Part shown: in pieces, positions 52,714 through 62,831 of the stretch
How the letters are laid out: each line of letters starts with the position of its first letter
How positions within the stretch are numbered: the stretch's first letter is position 1
Assembly (NCBI RefSeq): GCF_019145195.1
Contig: NZ_JAHSTW010000013.1
Span: 1-64,000 of the forward strand
Direction of reading: 5' to 3'
Length of the DNA stretch: 64,000 nucleotides
Source: Pseudomonas siliginis
GTDB taxonomy: Bacteria > Pseudomonadota > Gammaproteobacteria > Pseudomonadales > Pseudomonadaceae
Notes under the pieces: model-generated
What the model was told of the DNA's origin: nothing
Databases searched by the model: none
What the model saw: the letters and a program-made list of their open reading frames with translations, nothing else
Program-made: the position numbers and the translations under genes

Positions 52714-52820
52714 GATCGTTCCCACGCTCCGCGTGGGAACGCCTCCCTCGACGCTCTGCGTCGGCTTATGGGACGCAGAGCGTCCCTTGCTGCATTCCCA
52801 CGCAGAGCGTGGGAACGATC
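52714..52820. repeat. Nested palindromic repeat, family GATCGTTCCCACGC, copy 2
   Basis: Same plan and identical length (107 bp) as the copy at 30748, with small differences in the arms and centre. It lies in the aotJ-acs gap, whose 52413-52700 part holds nothing I recognise. Confidence 0.88.
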
Positions 52821-52838
52821 AAAATGCGCCCACTTCCT

Positions 52839-52862
52839 TGTGGGAGCGAGCCTGCTCGCGAA
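52839..52862. repeat. Single REP element, copy E
   Basis: A lone TGTGGGAGCGAGCCTGCTCGCGA arm without an inverted partner lies 19 bp after the palindromic repeat. Confidence 0.8.
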
Positions 52863-52897
52863 GAGGCCAGCCCGATCGACACAAATCCACCAGACAC

Positions 52898-52934
52898 AAA
52901 AAAGCCCTGCCCGGCATACACCGGACAGGGCTCC
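52898..52934 (-). terminator. Terminator of acs
   Basis: The stem AGCCCTGTCCGG/CCGGGCAGGGCT has a 6-nt loop and one wobble, and is followed by TTTTTT on the minus strand. It begins 16 bp after the acs stop. Confidence 0.9.
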
Positions 52935-52948
52935 TATGCTCCTAACGC

Positions 52949-54904
<1,956 letters not shown>

Positions 54905-55327
54905 CTTTCCTACCTCGGTGTAATAGTTGTTTTTGTATGACCCCGTTGTAGCCGGGTGGGGGCCATAGAACCATTCGACGATGGTAGTAACAAGCCCCTA
55001 CAAAATGTCCGCATTCCGTGTAGGAGCTGGGTTGCCAGCGATGCATTCAAAGCGGTCCATCAGGCAACCCCCATCCGCCCAGACTCCAAGATCTCAATCG
55101 ATTGTTACCAAATCTATCAAAAGTGTTTATCAAAACCGCCCCTGTTTACCGACACCTCACCGCCCTAAAATTCACCTCGCCAACAAGGCAACCGCGATTA
55201 ACAACGTTACAGCCCCCACGAAGGCCGTTAATCCAGCTCTCCAAGTAACGCATCAAATACTCAAGCTCCACACGCAACCCTAAAAAGGTTGCGTGACCCC
55301 ACTCGACCTCAAAAAGGTGAATTACAA
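54905..55327. other. Gap upstream of acs and the DUF2790 gene
   Basis: This 423-bp divergent gap contains a dyad CCATTCGACGATGG (54971-54984) about 70 bp before acs and a degenerate REP-like arm (55018-55042). A 9-bp hairpin CACGCAACC/GGTTGCGTG (55271-55295) lies 32 bp before the DUF2790 ATG. The dyad could be an operator for acs. I recognise no sigma-54 promoter here. Confidence 0.5.
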
Positions 55328-55588
55328 ATGAAAGCTTTATTGGTTCTGGTCCTCAGCAGTCTGTGCGCAACCGCCATGGCAGACGAGGTCCCGACTGATG
55401 TCGCACAGCAACAACCGGTCATCGAGGAATACACTTACTCCACACATCTGGACATCGCCAAAGTTGTATCGATGAGCGAAGTACCAAATGTCTGCGAAGT
55501 AGTACCGGCGAAAATGGAATACGACGACTCCAAAGGCCAACGCCACATCCTGCGCTACAGCATCATGGGCAACGGCTGCACGAACTGA
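55328..55588 (+). CDS. Small exported DUF2790 protein
   Basis: This 86-residue protein has a signal peptide (ALLVLVLSSLCATAMA, likely cleaved before DEVP). Its body ends with LDIAKVVSMSEVPNVCEVVPAKMEYDDSKGQRHILRYSIMGNGC, the pattern of DUF2790 proteins found only in pseudomonads. Two cysteines may form a disulfide. I start at MKALLVLV; the frame from 55289 adds thirteen residues before the signal. Copper-linked expression is reported for some relatives; no function is proven. Confidence 0.8.
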   Translation: MKALLVLVLSSLCATAMADEVPTDVAQQQPVIEEYTYSTHLDIAKVVSMSEVPNVCEVVPAKMEYDDSKGQRHILRYSIMGNGCTN

Positions 55589-55694
55589 ATCAGACTGCAC
55601 CGAATCGGATCGCTCAGCGCTACATTGAGGGTCGATTCCAGCCCGGCTACGGTCGGGCTCAGTTGTGTCTGGAGCCGCTAAAAAGGCTTGCAAA

Positions 55695-55710
55695 ACACTA
55701 GATATAGTGA
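55695..55710 (+). promoter_or_regulatory. NrdR box upstream of nrdB
   Basis: ACACTAGATATAGTGA is close to the NrdR consensus ACACWATATATWGTGT. NrdR represses ribonucleotide reductase genes when dATP is high. Boxes usually come in pairs about 31 bp apart; only a very weak second half is visible near 55726. It is 430 bp before the nrdB ATG. Confidence 0.7.
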
Positions 55711-55889
55711 AAAACCCGCTTTTCTGGCTATTTTTTAAACAAAAAACCACCTGCCAAAAAATTAACGAAAAAAAATCTTTCGGGGCCGACTCCGCGCAAA
55801 GCCCTGTAATCCCTCGGTCGGACCGAAATCCACCCCCTCCTCGGCCGCGCCATGAGCCGATTCGCCGCACCACGCCGGTAAAAATTTCC

Positions 55890-56138
55890 CTATAATGCCG
55901 CCCCATACGGGTCAGCAATATTCCCTTACAGGGAGCAAAAGCCATTCTGAAGCCCCGCAACAGTGCCAGACGCTGATTGCGCCCATCAGAGGCTCTCGGA
56001 ACCCGTCAAAATTTCTGTTTATTTGCCTGCGTGCAGCGCTGCAAAAAACGACATCCAACGCGGCTTGTTTGGCCGTGTGAAAAACCAACCCTTCAGGTTT
56101 CACACGGGCACAAGCCCTCACGCAGGAGACGACACGTC
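55890..56138 (+). other. Long structured leader of nrdB
   Basis: After a perfect -10 TATAAT (55891) comes a roughly 240-nt leader with several hairpins. ACGGGT (from 55906) can pair with ACCCGT near 56003. A TCCCT/AGGGA hairpin and CTGAT/ATCAG follow within it. A long stem, CGTGTGAAA/TTTCACACG, lies just before the ribosome site GCAGGAGAC. Some motifs recall a cobalamin riboswitch but the match is weak (see findings). Confidence 0.45.
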
Positions 56139-57389
56139 ATGCTGAGCTGGGACGAATTCGATAAAGAAGACAGTGAAGTCGCAACCGTGAAAGGCGCCAA
56201 CGCCGGCCACGCAAGCGAAGCCAACATGGACCGCCTCGACAACGCCGGCGGTGCCGCAGCGCTGGAAGCCCGCGCCGTCACCGCCGACGACTCGGCCGCC
56301 GTGGCCCGCGCCAAGGCTGCACTGAACTCCCTCGACGTCGCCGAAGGCCTCGCCGAACTCGAAGGCGCCTCCGCCCGTGTCGCCGTTGACGAAAAGCGCA
56401 TGATCAACTGCCGCGCCGACCTCAACCAACTCGTACCTTTCAAGTACGACTGGGCCTGGCAGAAGTATCTGGACGGTTGCGCAAACCACTGGATGCCGCA
56501 AGAAGTCAACATGACCGCCGACATCGCCCTCTGGAAAAACCCGGAAGGCCTGACCGACGACGAGCGCCGCATCGTCATGCGCAACCTCGGCTTCTTCTCC
56601 ACCGCCGACTCCCTGGTTGCCAACAACCTGGTACTGGCCGTGTACCGCCTGATCACCAATCCGGAATGCCGCCAGTACATCCTGCGCCAGGCGTTCGAAG
56701 AAGCGATCCACACCCACGCCTACCAGTACTGCATCGAATCCCTGGCCATGGATGAAGGCGAAATCTTCAACATGTACCACGAGATCCCATCGGTCGCCAA
56801 AAAGGCAGCCTGGGGCCTGAAGTACACCCGTTCGATCTCCGATCCGAAGTTCGAAACCGGCACCCCAGACACCGACAAAGAGTTGCTGCGCAACCTGATC
56901 GCCTACTACTGCGTTCTGGAAGGCATCTTCTTCTACTGCGGCTTCACCCAAATCCTCTCCATGGGCCGCCGCAACAAAATGACCGGCGTCGCCGAGCAGT
57001 TCCAATACATCCTGCGCGACGAATCCATGCACCTGAACTTCGGCATCGACGTGATCAACCAGATCAAAATCGAAAACCCACATTTGTGGGATGCTGAGAT
57101 GAAAGAAGAAGCGACCCAGATGATCCTGCAGGGTACGCAGCTGGAGATCGAATACGCACGGGATACCATGCCTCGCGGGGTGTTGGGTATGAATGCTGCG
57201 ATGATGGAGGATTATTTGAAGTTCATCGCTAACCGTCGTTTGTCGCAGATTGGTTTGAAAGAAGAGTACCCAGGGACGACTAACCCGTTCCCTTGGATGA
57301 GCGAGATTATGGACTTGAAGAAAGAGAAGAATTTCTTTGAGACGCGGGTGATTGAATACCAAACTGGTGGTGCTCTGAGCTGGGACTAA
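56139..57389 (+). CDS. nrdB: Class Ia ribonucleotide reductase beta subunit NrdB
   Basis: This 416-residue subunit holds the diiron-tyrosyl radical. Ligands are visible as Asp157 (STADSLV), Glu188 and His191, with radical Tyr195 in EEAIHTHAY. The second Glu/His pair is in LRDESMHLNFG. The first 85 residues are an Ala-rich extension typical of pseudomonads. I start at MLSWDEFDKED with AGGAG upstream, not at 55977. nrdA is not adjacent; upstream are the DUF2790 gene and acs, so alpha must be encoded elsewhere. Confidence 0.96.
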   Translation: MLSWDEFDKEDSEVATVKGANAGHASEANMDRLDNAGGAAALEARAVTADDSAAVARAKAALNSLDVAEGLAELEGASARVAVDEKRMINCRADLNQLVPFKYDWAWQKYLDGCANHWMPQEVNMTADIALWKNPEGLTDDERRIVMRNLGFFSTADSLVANNLVLAVYRLITNPECRQYILRQAFEEAIHTHAYQYCIESLAMDEGEIFNMYHEIPSVAKKAAWGLKYTRSISDPKFETGTPDTDKELLRNLIAYYCVLEGIFFYCGFTQILSMGRRNKMTGVAEQFQYILRDESMHLNFGIDVINQIKIENPHLWDAEMKEEATQMILQGTQLEIEYARDTMPRGVLGMNAAMMEDYLKFIANRRLSQIGLKEEYPGTTNPFPWMSEIMDLKKEKNFFETRVIEYQTGGALSWD

Positions 57390-57443
57390 TAGTCTCGCTT
57401 GGCATGATTTGACGATTGCTGCCTGAGTCGACAAGTCGAGAAA

Positions 57444-57476
57444 GCAAAAAGCCCCGATTTTGTCGGGGCTTTTTTG
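57444..57476 (+). terminator. Terminator of nrdB
   Basis: The stem GCCCCGA/TCGGGGC is flanked by AAAAA and TTTTTT. Confidence 0.93.
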
Positions 57477-57479
57477 TGG

Positions 57480-57737
57480 GCGATCGGTGAGCCTTTTTAC
57501 GCCTACGTCACAGCGCTCAATCTCCTACAGCACTTACAGTCGCTTCCCATTGAAGCCTGCTGCGAGCACTACTAAGCTCTGTGGCAGGTGCCTAAGAAAC
57601 GCCCAACGTAGAAAGCTTCGTCAGTGACACAGACGCGTGATTCGTCGGTGACAACTGTTCTGCTCGTTGGGATTTTTTAAGTCCGCTCTACGTTGGGGTC
57701 AGGCCCGCCCAAAATCCATAACGTAGAGGTCATAGAT
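57480..57737. other. Gap upstream of the BRO-N gene with paired repeats
   Basis: CCAACGTAGA (57603-57612) recurs inverted as TCTACGTTGG (57687-57696). CGTCAGTGACA (57620) recurs as CGTCGGTGACA about 23 bp later. These could be operator sites or remnants of a mobile element end. No gene is visible in this stretch. Confidence 0.5.
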
Positions 57738-58271
57738 ATGTCGGATCCATGCTCGGTAACTGTTTTCTCTCGCCACAACCTGTCTCTACATGCCCTTCTA
57801 CTCGAAAATCAGCCATGGTTCTCCGCCCGGGATGTTGGCCGTTTGATGGGCTTCCACCTGAATGATCGGGTGGTCCACAAGCTAGATAGCGATCAACGCC
57901 GCGTCATGCGGATCGAGTACTTTCGAGAACCAGAACAGCATCTGATGCTCAGTGAATCGGGGGTGTATGCGCTATTGATCTATCACTACGTACCGGGAAA
58001 TCGGTTGCTGCGTGAGTGGTTGACTAATGAGGTAGTGCCGACATTGCGCGATGCGCAGGATTCGGGGGATTCACATCGGCCCATGTTGAGTTTGTTGGAT
58101 TGGCCGGAAATGTCTTTGAGTTTGCTGCATTGGCAGGATGAGGGCTGGATTCGGCTTCGGGATATGCCTTCTCTGTTAAATGATCAAAATCCACGTCGGG
58201 CTTCGGTAGAGAACTCCTGGTGGCGAAGGGTCACGCAGGTGTTTCAGTCTTCGAAGCATTCGATGGGTTAG
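57738..58271 (+). CDS. BRO-N domain protein (phage antirepressor-like)
   Basis: This 177-residue protein has an N-terminal BRO-type DNA-binding domain at residues about 8-105 (LENQPWFSARDVGRLMGF and MLSESGVYALLIYH). It has a C-terminal part with no known fold. Such domains are usual in prophage antirepressors and some accessory islands. I start at MSDPCSVTVF. It is the first gene of a patch unlike the flanking core genome. Confidence 0.8.
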   Translation: MSDPCSVTVFSRHNLSLHALLLENQPWFSARDVGRLMGFHLNDRVVHKLDSDQRRVMRIEYFREPEQHLMLSESGVYALLIYHYVPGNRLLREWLTNEVVPTLRDAQDSGDSHRPMLSLLDWPEMSLSLLHWQDEGWIRLRDMPSLLNDQNPRRASVENSWWRRVTQVFQSSKHSMG

Positions 58272-58385
58272 CGATGTGGTTGTCGGATCTCGAGAGATCC
58301 GTCGCTATTTTCTGTAGGAATTTTCCTAGACAGCCGTGATGGCCACTCAGTATCGTCCGAGGGTTTTCAACCCCTCGGCGATTTT

Positions 58386-59102
58386 ATGAGCGACAAGAAA
58401 AAAGACACTGACTGGACTGTTGCTGAGATTGAGGCAGCGGTTGACACCTATCTCAGAATGCTTGATTTAGAGCTCGCGGGTCACAAATTCAACAAGGCAC
58501 ATGAGAATCGTGAACTACGCGCATCAGCCTTGTCGACTCGTACAAAAGGCTCTGTCGAATTCCGAATGCAGAACATTTCCAAAGTCCTGATGACGATGGA
58601 TCGGAAACCCATTAAGGGTTATAAACCGGCGAAAAACGTTGGTTCGAACGTTGAGCAGTTAATACGAATAGCTCTCACAAATCGCGGCTTCCAGCCGGGC
58701 GACCCTGCTATTCCGACAGCCGACGAGGAAACACTAGAGCGTCGCGCTGCTGCAATTCAGAAGAAGCACATAAAAGAGCCGCCGAGAGGCATAAAGAAAC
58801 CAAAGAAAGCGTCAAGTACTCGCACGGTTTACGTTCGCGATCCCGAGGTTAGAGCCTGGGTTCGAAATGAAGCTGAGGGGCATTGCGAAGGCTGTGGCGA
58901 CCCGGCTCCGTTTCAGATGCATGATCTGCCGTTTCTTGAAGTCCACCATGTCAAACCACTTGCAGATAAGGGTTCGGATCAAGTCTCGAACGCTGTAGCA
59001 CTTTGTCCGAATTGCCATCGTCGTTGCCACCATTCGAATGATCGCGTGGCGTTTACAGCTTCGCTTTATGAAAGGGTGAAAAGGCTCATTCCAGAGGAAT
59101 AA
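58386..59102 (+). CDS. HNH endonuclease (McrA-like)
   Basis: This 238-residue protein has a C-terminal HNH nuclease at residues about 165-215. CEGCG (Cys167, Cys170) and CPNCH (Cys207, Cys210) hold zinc, and LEVHHVKPL with Asn202 and His211 forms the active site. The N-terminal 75 residues (TDWTVAEIEAAVDTYLRML) occur in several predicted defence nucleases, often with modified-DNA specificity. A linker rich in Lys/Arg (about 125-150) may contact DNA. It follows the BRO-N gene by 114 bp. Confidence 0.82.
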   Translation: MSDKKKDTDWTVAEIEAAVDTYLRMLDLELAGHKFNKAHENRELRASALSTRTKGSVEFRMQNISKVLMTMDRKPIKGYKPAKNVGSNVEQLIRIALTNRGFQPGDPAIPTADEETLERRAAAIQKKHIKEPPRGIKKPKKASSTRTVYVRDPEVRAWVRNEAEGHCEGCGDPAPFQMHDLPFLEVHHVKPLADKGSDQVSNAVALCPNCHRRCHHSNDRVAFTASLYERVKRLIPEE

Positions 59103-59175
59103 AAACTCTGTGACTACGGGGAGTTTTCGCTGCTGAGTGGGTGTCTGAATTCGGTAATGAGTTGATACCACCAAT

Positions 59176-59200
59176 TCGCCAGCAGGCTGGCTCCCACAGA
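59176..59200. repeat. Degenerate REP arm
   Basis: TTCGCCAGCAGGCTGGCTCCCACAG differs from the REP core at a few bases. It lies between the HNH gene and the unknown Cys/His gene. Confidence 0.55.
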
Positions 59201-59285
59201 TTCAGCATCCTGAAAACAATCAGTGCAACCCGCGCCGCCTCCCGCTATTAATACCCCTCCCCCACTCAAGGATCCGAGCCCCACC

Positions 59286-60272
59286 ATGAAATTCGATCTC
59301 GCCTACTGCCTCAGCCTCGACGACAAGTTGTCGATCTATGATGTTCGCGATCTCAATTTCGATGAGACGGTGGCGTTTGACTCCGCGAAGGAACACTTCC
59401 AGTGCCCCAACGATGCTTGTCGTTCGACGTTCGAGGCTTCCAATGAGTTGGGCACGTTCAACGCCAAGAACGTGAATTACGTGCGCACGCCGCACTTCAA
59501 GAATCTTCCCACGACGCAGCATGTGGCGGGTTGTCCGTATGTGAGTTTGAAGGCTTCAGTGTCTGGCGTTGAGACGGCGGATGGCGAGGTAGATGACGGG
59601 CGTGAGGAGCATTTCCCGTCGGAGTTGTTGCTGACCCGGCGTGAGTATGTGCGCAAGCCTGTCACGCCAGCGGGGGCGGCGGATATGTTGCGGGATGATC
59701 CGGTGCGGGTGGCGGCGGACAGTGGTAAAGAGTCGGTGGGTCGTGAGTCGGCGCCGGACAAGACCAGTGTGTTTGCGCATCCGGTGGAGTGTTTTGTTTC
59801 CAACTTCGCCGACAAGGAGTTGCTCAAGCGCATGCCGTTGAAGGTCGGCGAGCATTCGGCGCCGTACAGTTCGTTCTTCAAGAAGATCGAATATCTGACG
59901 GACAACAAAGGGCTGATTTACTGGGGGCGGATCAAGAAGATCGAGGACTTCCACAGTGCCAGTTTTCGGATCGACTTCGAGGACAAGGTCTGGTTCAAGA
60001 AGACCGATGACAGTAAGAAGAAGCCGTATCCGGTCAGCGTTTATCTGAACAAGAAGCTGATCGACAACTACCGCAAGCGCAAGGCCTTTCTGGAGGAGAT
60101 CAAGCACGCGGTGGATAGCGACAAGGCGTTGTTCTGTTTCTTCTATGGGGTGACGCCGGAGTTGAAGCAGGTACCCGGCAAGAAGAACCCCGAAAAACCT
60201 TTCGAGGTCTTCAATGCCAACATCGAGAACCTGGATCACTTCATTATTCGTGAAGCGCCGGGGTTGGAGTGA
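59286..60272 (+). CDS. Unknown protein with a Cys/His zinc-like motif
   Basis: I do not recognise this 328-residue protein. A possible metal site is Cys40-x4-Cys45, His70, His79 and Cys83 (CPNDAC, HFKNLPTTQH, GCPY), an arrangement like the zinc region of CoiA-type or nuclease-associated proteins. Residues about 180-300 are rich in Lys and Phe, with alternating strands and helices, possibly nucleic-acid binding. I start at MKFDLAYCLS; the frame from 59223 is Pro-rich and poorly supported. It converges on the DUF6933 gene with a 3-bp gap. Confidence 0.7.
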   Translation: MKFDLAYCLSLDDKLSIYDVRDLNFDETVAFDSAKEHFQCPNDACRSTFEASNELGTFNAKNVNYVRTPHFKNLPTTQHVAGCPYVSLKASVSGVETADGEVDDGREEHFPSELLLTRREYVRKPVTPAGAADMLRDDPVRVAADSGKESVGRESAPDKTSVFAHPVECFVSNFADKELLKRMPLKVGEHSAPYSSFFKKIEYLTDNKGLIYWGRIKKIEDFHSASFRIDFEDKVWFKKTDDSKKKPYPVSVYLNKKLIDNYRKRKAFLEEIKHAVDSDKALFCFFYGVTPELKQVPGKKNPEKPFEVFNANIENLDHFIIREAPGLE

Positions 60273-60275
60273 CGC

Positions 60276-60965
60276 TCAGTTGATGCGTGCCCCTTCTTCA
60301 AACGCTCGAATCTCCCGCTCCGCCTCCCTGCGTCGCTCAACTGCAGCCTGAACGCCCAGATCTTCCACTCCGCAATACTGGCGCAGCCAATGAGCGAGCA
60401 TTTCTTCATCAGGGCGAAAGTAATCTTTTCGGTCCTTGGTGTTTCGAATTTGCGAGTTCATCCGCGCATCGAAACCGATAGCTGCACGTTCGCCTTGGGG
60501 CAAACAGCCCCACTCTGCCGCGCAATCCTCGAAAAACCAAGCGACTTGTTCGATGTGCTTTTGTGCGCTGCGATGGCCACGGCGATAAAAACGATACTCG
60601 CGACTCAGCTCGAGACGATCGGTCATTGTCCCCGCATCAACCCATTGCATGAGGTCATGATTGATTGCGTCGCGGATCAGACTTTCGCGCCAACGCTCGT
60701 TAAACCACGCTACAAACCCTTCGGCGTCGGCCTTTTTGGCATCGGCCAGGATCACGCAATAGCGGGTTTTGATGTGCAGGACCAACAACACATATTTGCG
60801 CTGCACCGTGATCGCATGAACCAACCACTGTTCGTCCGCGCCGTTCAGCTCATCATCCTCAATAACTGATGACGGCGGTTTGGTGTCCACCGGCGTGATC
60901 GTTTGGCCTTTATGAACACGGCTGAAAAACTTGCTGGCGGCTTCGGTGCAATTGAAGATCAACAT
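60276..60965 (-). CDS. DUF6933-like protein
   Basis: This 229-residue protein starts MLIFNCTEAASKFF, the pattern of DUF6933 proteins, followed by KYVLLVLHIKTRYCVILADAKKAD. I use this ATG rather than 61034, which lies inside the next gene's region. Similar small proteins are scattered in pseudomonad accessory regions. The function is unknown. Confidence 0.7.
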   Translation of the reverse strand: MLIFNCTEAASKFFSRVHKGQTITPVDTKPPSSVIEDDELNGADEQWLVHAITVQRKYVLLVLHIKTRYCVILADAKKADAEGFVAWFNERWRESLIRDAINHDLMQWVDAGTMTDRLELSREYRFYRRGHRSAQKHIEQVAWFFEDCAAEWGCLPQGERAAIGFDARMNSQIRNTKDRKDYFRPDEEMLAHWLRQYCGVEDLGVQAAVERRREAEREIRAFEEGARIN

Positions 60966-61042
60966 CCTGGTTCTCTGCTGAAGACTGGAGGGCAACGCTC
61001 TGCCGCCGATTCTGATTTCTTTCACCCGCGTCAATCAACGAT

Positions 61043-61858
61043 TCATTTGAGCGACATGCTCAGCAGCACCACGATGAGCAAACCAATATAGATCCAGGCA
61101 TGCACCCGATCCGGTATCCGCCCTATCCACCGCGCAGCCAATCTGATCCCCAGCAACGAACCAACCGTCAGCAGCGCAAACGCCAGCACATCGACATACC
61201 CGATATACCAAACGCCCAAATCAGACTCAGTGAAACCGGCCAGCGCCATGTACGTCAACGTCCCGGCCAACGCTACCGGCACGCTGAGCGGATTGGCCAT
61301 GGACGTCGCTTGCGACATGCTCAGCCCGCAACGGCGTAGCAGCGGCACGGTCATGACGCTTCCTCCTACACCTATGAAGGTCGCGATGGCGCCGATGCCT
61401 ACGCCGCCGGCGGATGTTTCCGTCGTGGTCAGTCGCCGTGGGATTGTCGTCTGGGACTGGGTGAGAAATCCGCGACGCAGCAGGCAATCGACGATGGTCA
61501 CGCCCAGGTAGGCGATGAAGGCGTAGCGGATCACTTGACCGCTGACCCACATCGCAGCGATGGCGCCGACGACCGCGCCCCCGCCGATAAACCCGCCCAA
61601 TGGCCAGAGGTAGTCCCGGAGCAGATTGCCGGCGCGTTGGTGTTTGCGTGTGGCGATCAGGGCGTTGACGACCATCACGCAGGTCGAGGTGGCCACGGCG
61701 ATGTGCATGGCCGATTGCGCGATGGGGTCGTCGGCTGCGTGGCTGGCGGTGAGCATGCGATAGAGCAGCGGCACGATGACGAAGCCGCCGCCGAAACCGA
61801 AGAGCACGGCGCTGATGCCGGTGAGGCAACCGAACAGCGTAAGCAGGAGGTAGAACAT
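61043..61858 (-). CDS. TauE/SafE family permease
   Basis: This 271-residue membrane protein has about eight hydrophobic helices. The two family halves begin LFGFGGGFVIVPLLYRML and TFIGVGGSVMTVPLLRRCG. The substrate may be a sulfonate, sulfite or organic anion. It is divergent from an AraC regulator, 112 bp apart, which probably controls it. Confidence 0.88.
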   Translation of the reverse strand: MFYLLLTLFGCLTGISAVLFGFGGGFVIVPLLYRMLTASHAADDPIAQSAMHIAVATSTCVMVVNALIATRKHQRAGNLLRDYLWPLGGFIGGGAVVGAIAAMWVSGQVIRYAFIAYLGVTIVDCLLRRGFLTQSQTTIPRRLTTTETSAGGVGIGAIATFIGVGGSVMTVPLLRRCGLSMSQATSMANPLSVPVALAGTLTYMALAGFTESDLGVWYIGYVDVLAFALLTVGSLLGIRLAARWIGRIPDRVHAWIYIGLLIVVLLSMSLK

Positions 61859-61970
61859 GGTGGGCGTCCAGGATCGGGGGAGCCCAGGACATTAGAGCGT
61901 GATGCACTGGCCGGCTTCAGTAGTTGGGCCAATAATGTTCGCGTTTACGCCAATCGCTGGAACACGCCTG

Positions 61971-62738
61971 ATGCGCAATATTTCGATCAATCAGCTCGAT
62001 GACACGCCTCGCCCGGTCGTGGCCATCGGTACCGATTATTCCCACGGCCACCTACTCCCGTTTCATACGCATCGACGTGGCCAATTGCTCTACGGCGCCA
62101 CAGGCGTGATGCAAGTCAGCACTCGGAACGGTAATTGGGTGGTGCCGCCGCAGCGCGCGGTGTGGATTCCGCCGGGCGTGGCCCATGAGGTATTGATGCT
62201 CGGGGTGAGCACGCGCAGCGTGTATATCGAGCCGGGAAACGTGGAATTGGGGCCGGACTGCCAAGTGCTCAACGTGTCGCCGCTGCTGCGGCATCTACTG
62301 ATGGAAGCGGTGGACGTGCCACTGATGTACGACCAAGCCGGACGCGACGGCGTGCTGATCAACTTGCTGTTGCATGAACTGGCACGCAGCGCGCCCCTTG
62401 CCCTACACATTCCCATGCCCGCCGAAGGAAAGCTCCTCAGTCTGTGTCAGACCTTTCTGAACCTGCCCAACACCCATCAATCCCCGCAGGATTGGGCCGC
62501 TCAGTTACACATAAGCTTGCGCACCTTTAACAGATTGTTTCGGCAGCAGACCGGGCTCAGCTTTCGTCAGTGGCGCCAGCAGGCGTGCGTCGTGCAGGCG
62601 TTGGCACGGTTGGCGGCGGGGGAAGCGGTGACGCGGATTGCTCTGGACTTCGGCTACGAGAGCCCGGCGGCGTTTTCGACGATGTTTCGGCGTGTGCTGG
62701 GACAGGCACCGTCCGTCTGGTTGGAGCCGGCGAACTAG
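61971..62738 (+). CDS. AraC-family regulator with N-terminal cupin
   Basis: This 255-residue regulator has a cupin at residues about 15-110 (HLLPFHTHRRGQLLYG and RAVWIPPGVAHEV). Its AraC helix-turn-helix pair is at about 165-250 (DWAAQLHISLRTFNRLFRQQTG and VTRIALDFGYESPAAFSTMFRR). I start at MRNISINQLDD. It probably regulates the divergent TauE/SafE permease. Confidence 0.85.
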   Translation: MRNISINQLDDTPRPVVAIGTDYSHGHLLPFHTHRRGQLLYGATGVMQVSTRNGNWVVPPQRAVWIPPGVAHEVLMLGVSTRSVYIEPGNVELGPDCQVLNVSPLLRHLLMEAVDVPLMYDQAGRDGVLINLLLHELARSAPLALHIPMPAEGKLLSLCQTFLNLPNTHQSPQDWAAQLHISLRTFNRLFRQQTGLSFRQWRQQACVVQALARLAAGEAVTRIALDFGYESPAAFSTMFRRVLGQAPSVWLEPAN

Positions 62739-62777
62739 GCAAATTCGAAAAATGCGTTTGATCCCGGCCGAAAACAA

Positions 62778-62793
62778 CTGTACAAAAACACAG
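62778..62793 (+). promoter_or_regulatory. LexA-like box
   Basis: CTGTACAAAAACACAG fits CTGT-N8-ACAG, the LexA pattern. It also contains the TGTAC...GTACA dyad. It lies 39 bp before the small HTH-like gene at 62832. Confidence 0.5.
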
Positions 62794-62831
62794 TACATTT
62801 TCAATCAGCACTTTTGAGCCCGGAGCACACC

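Noticed and set aside
52470..52715. An 81-codon open frame between aotJ and acs
   Set aside because: No convincing ribosome site, no recognisable domain, and it runs into the palindromic repeat. It is probably chance.
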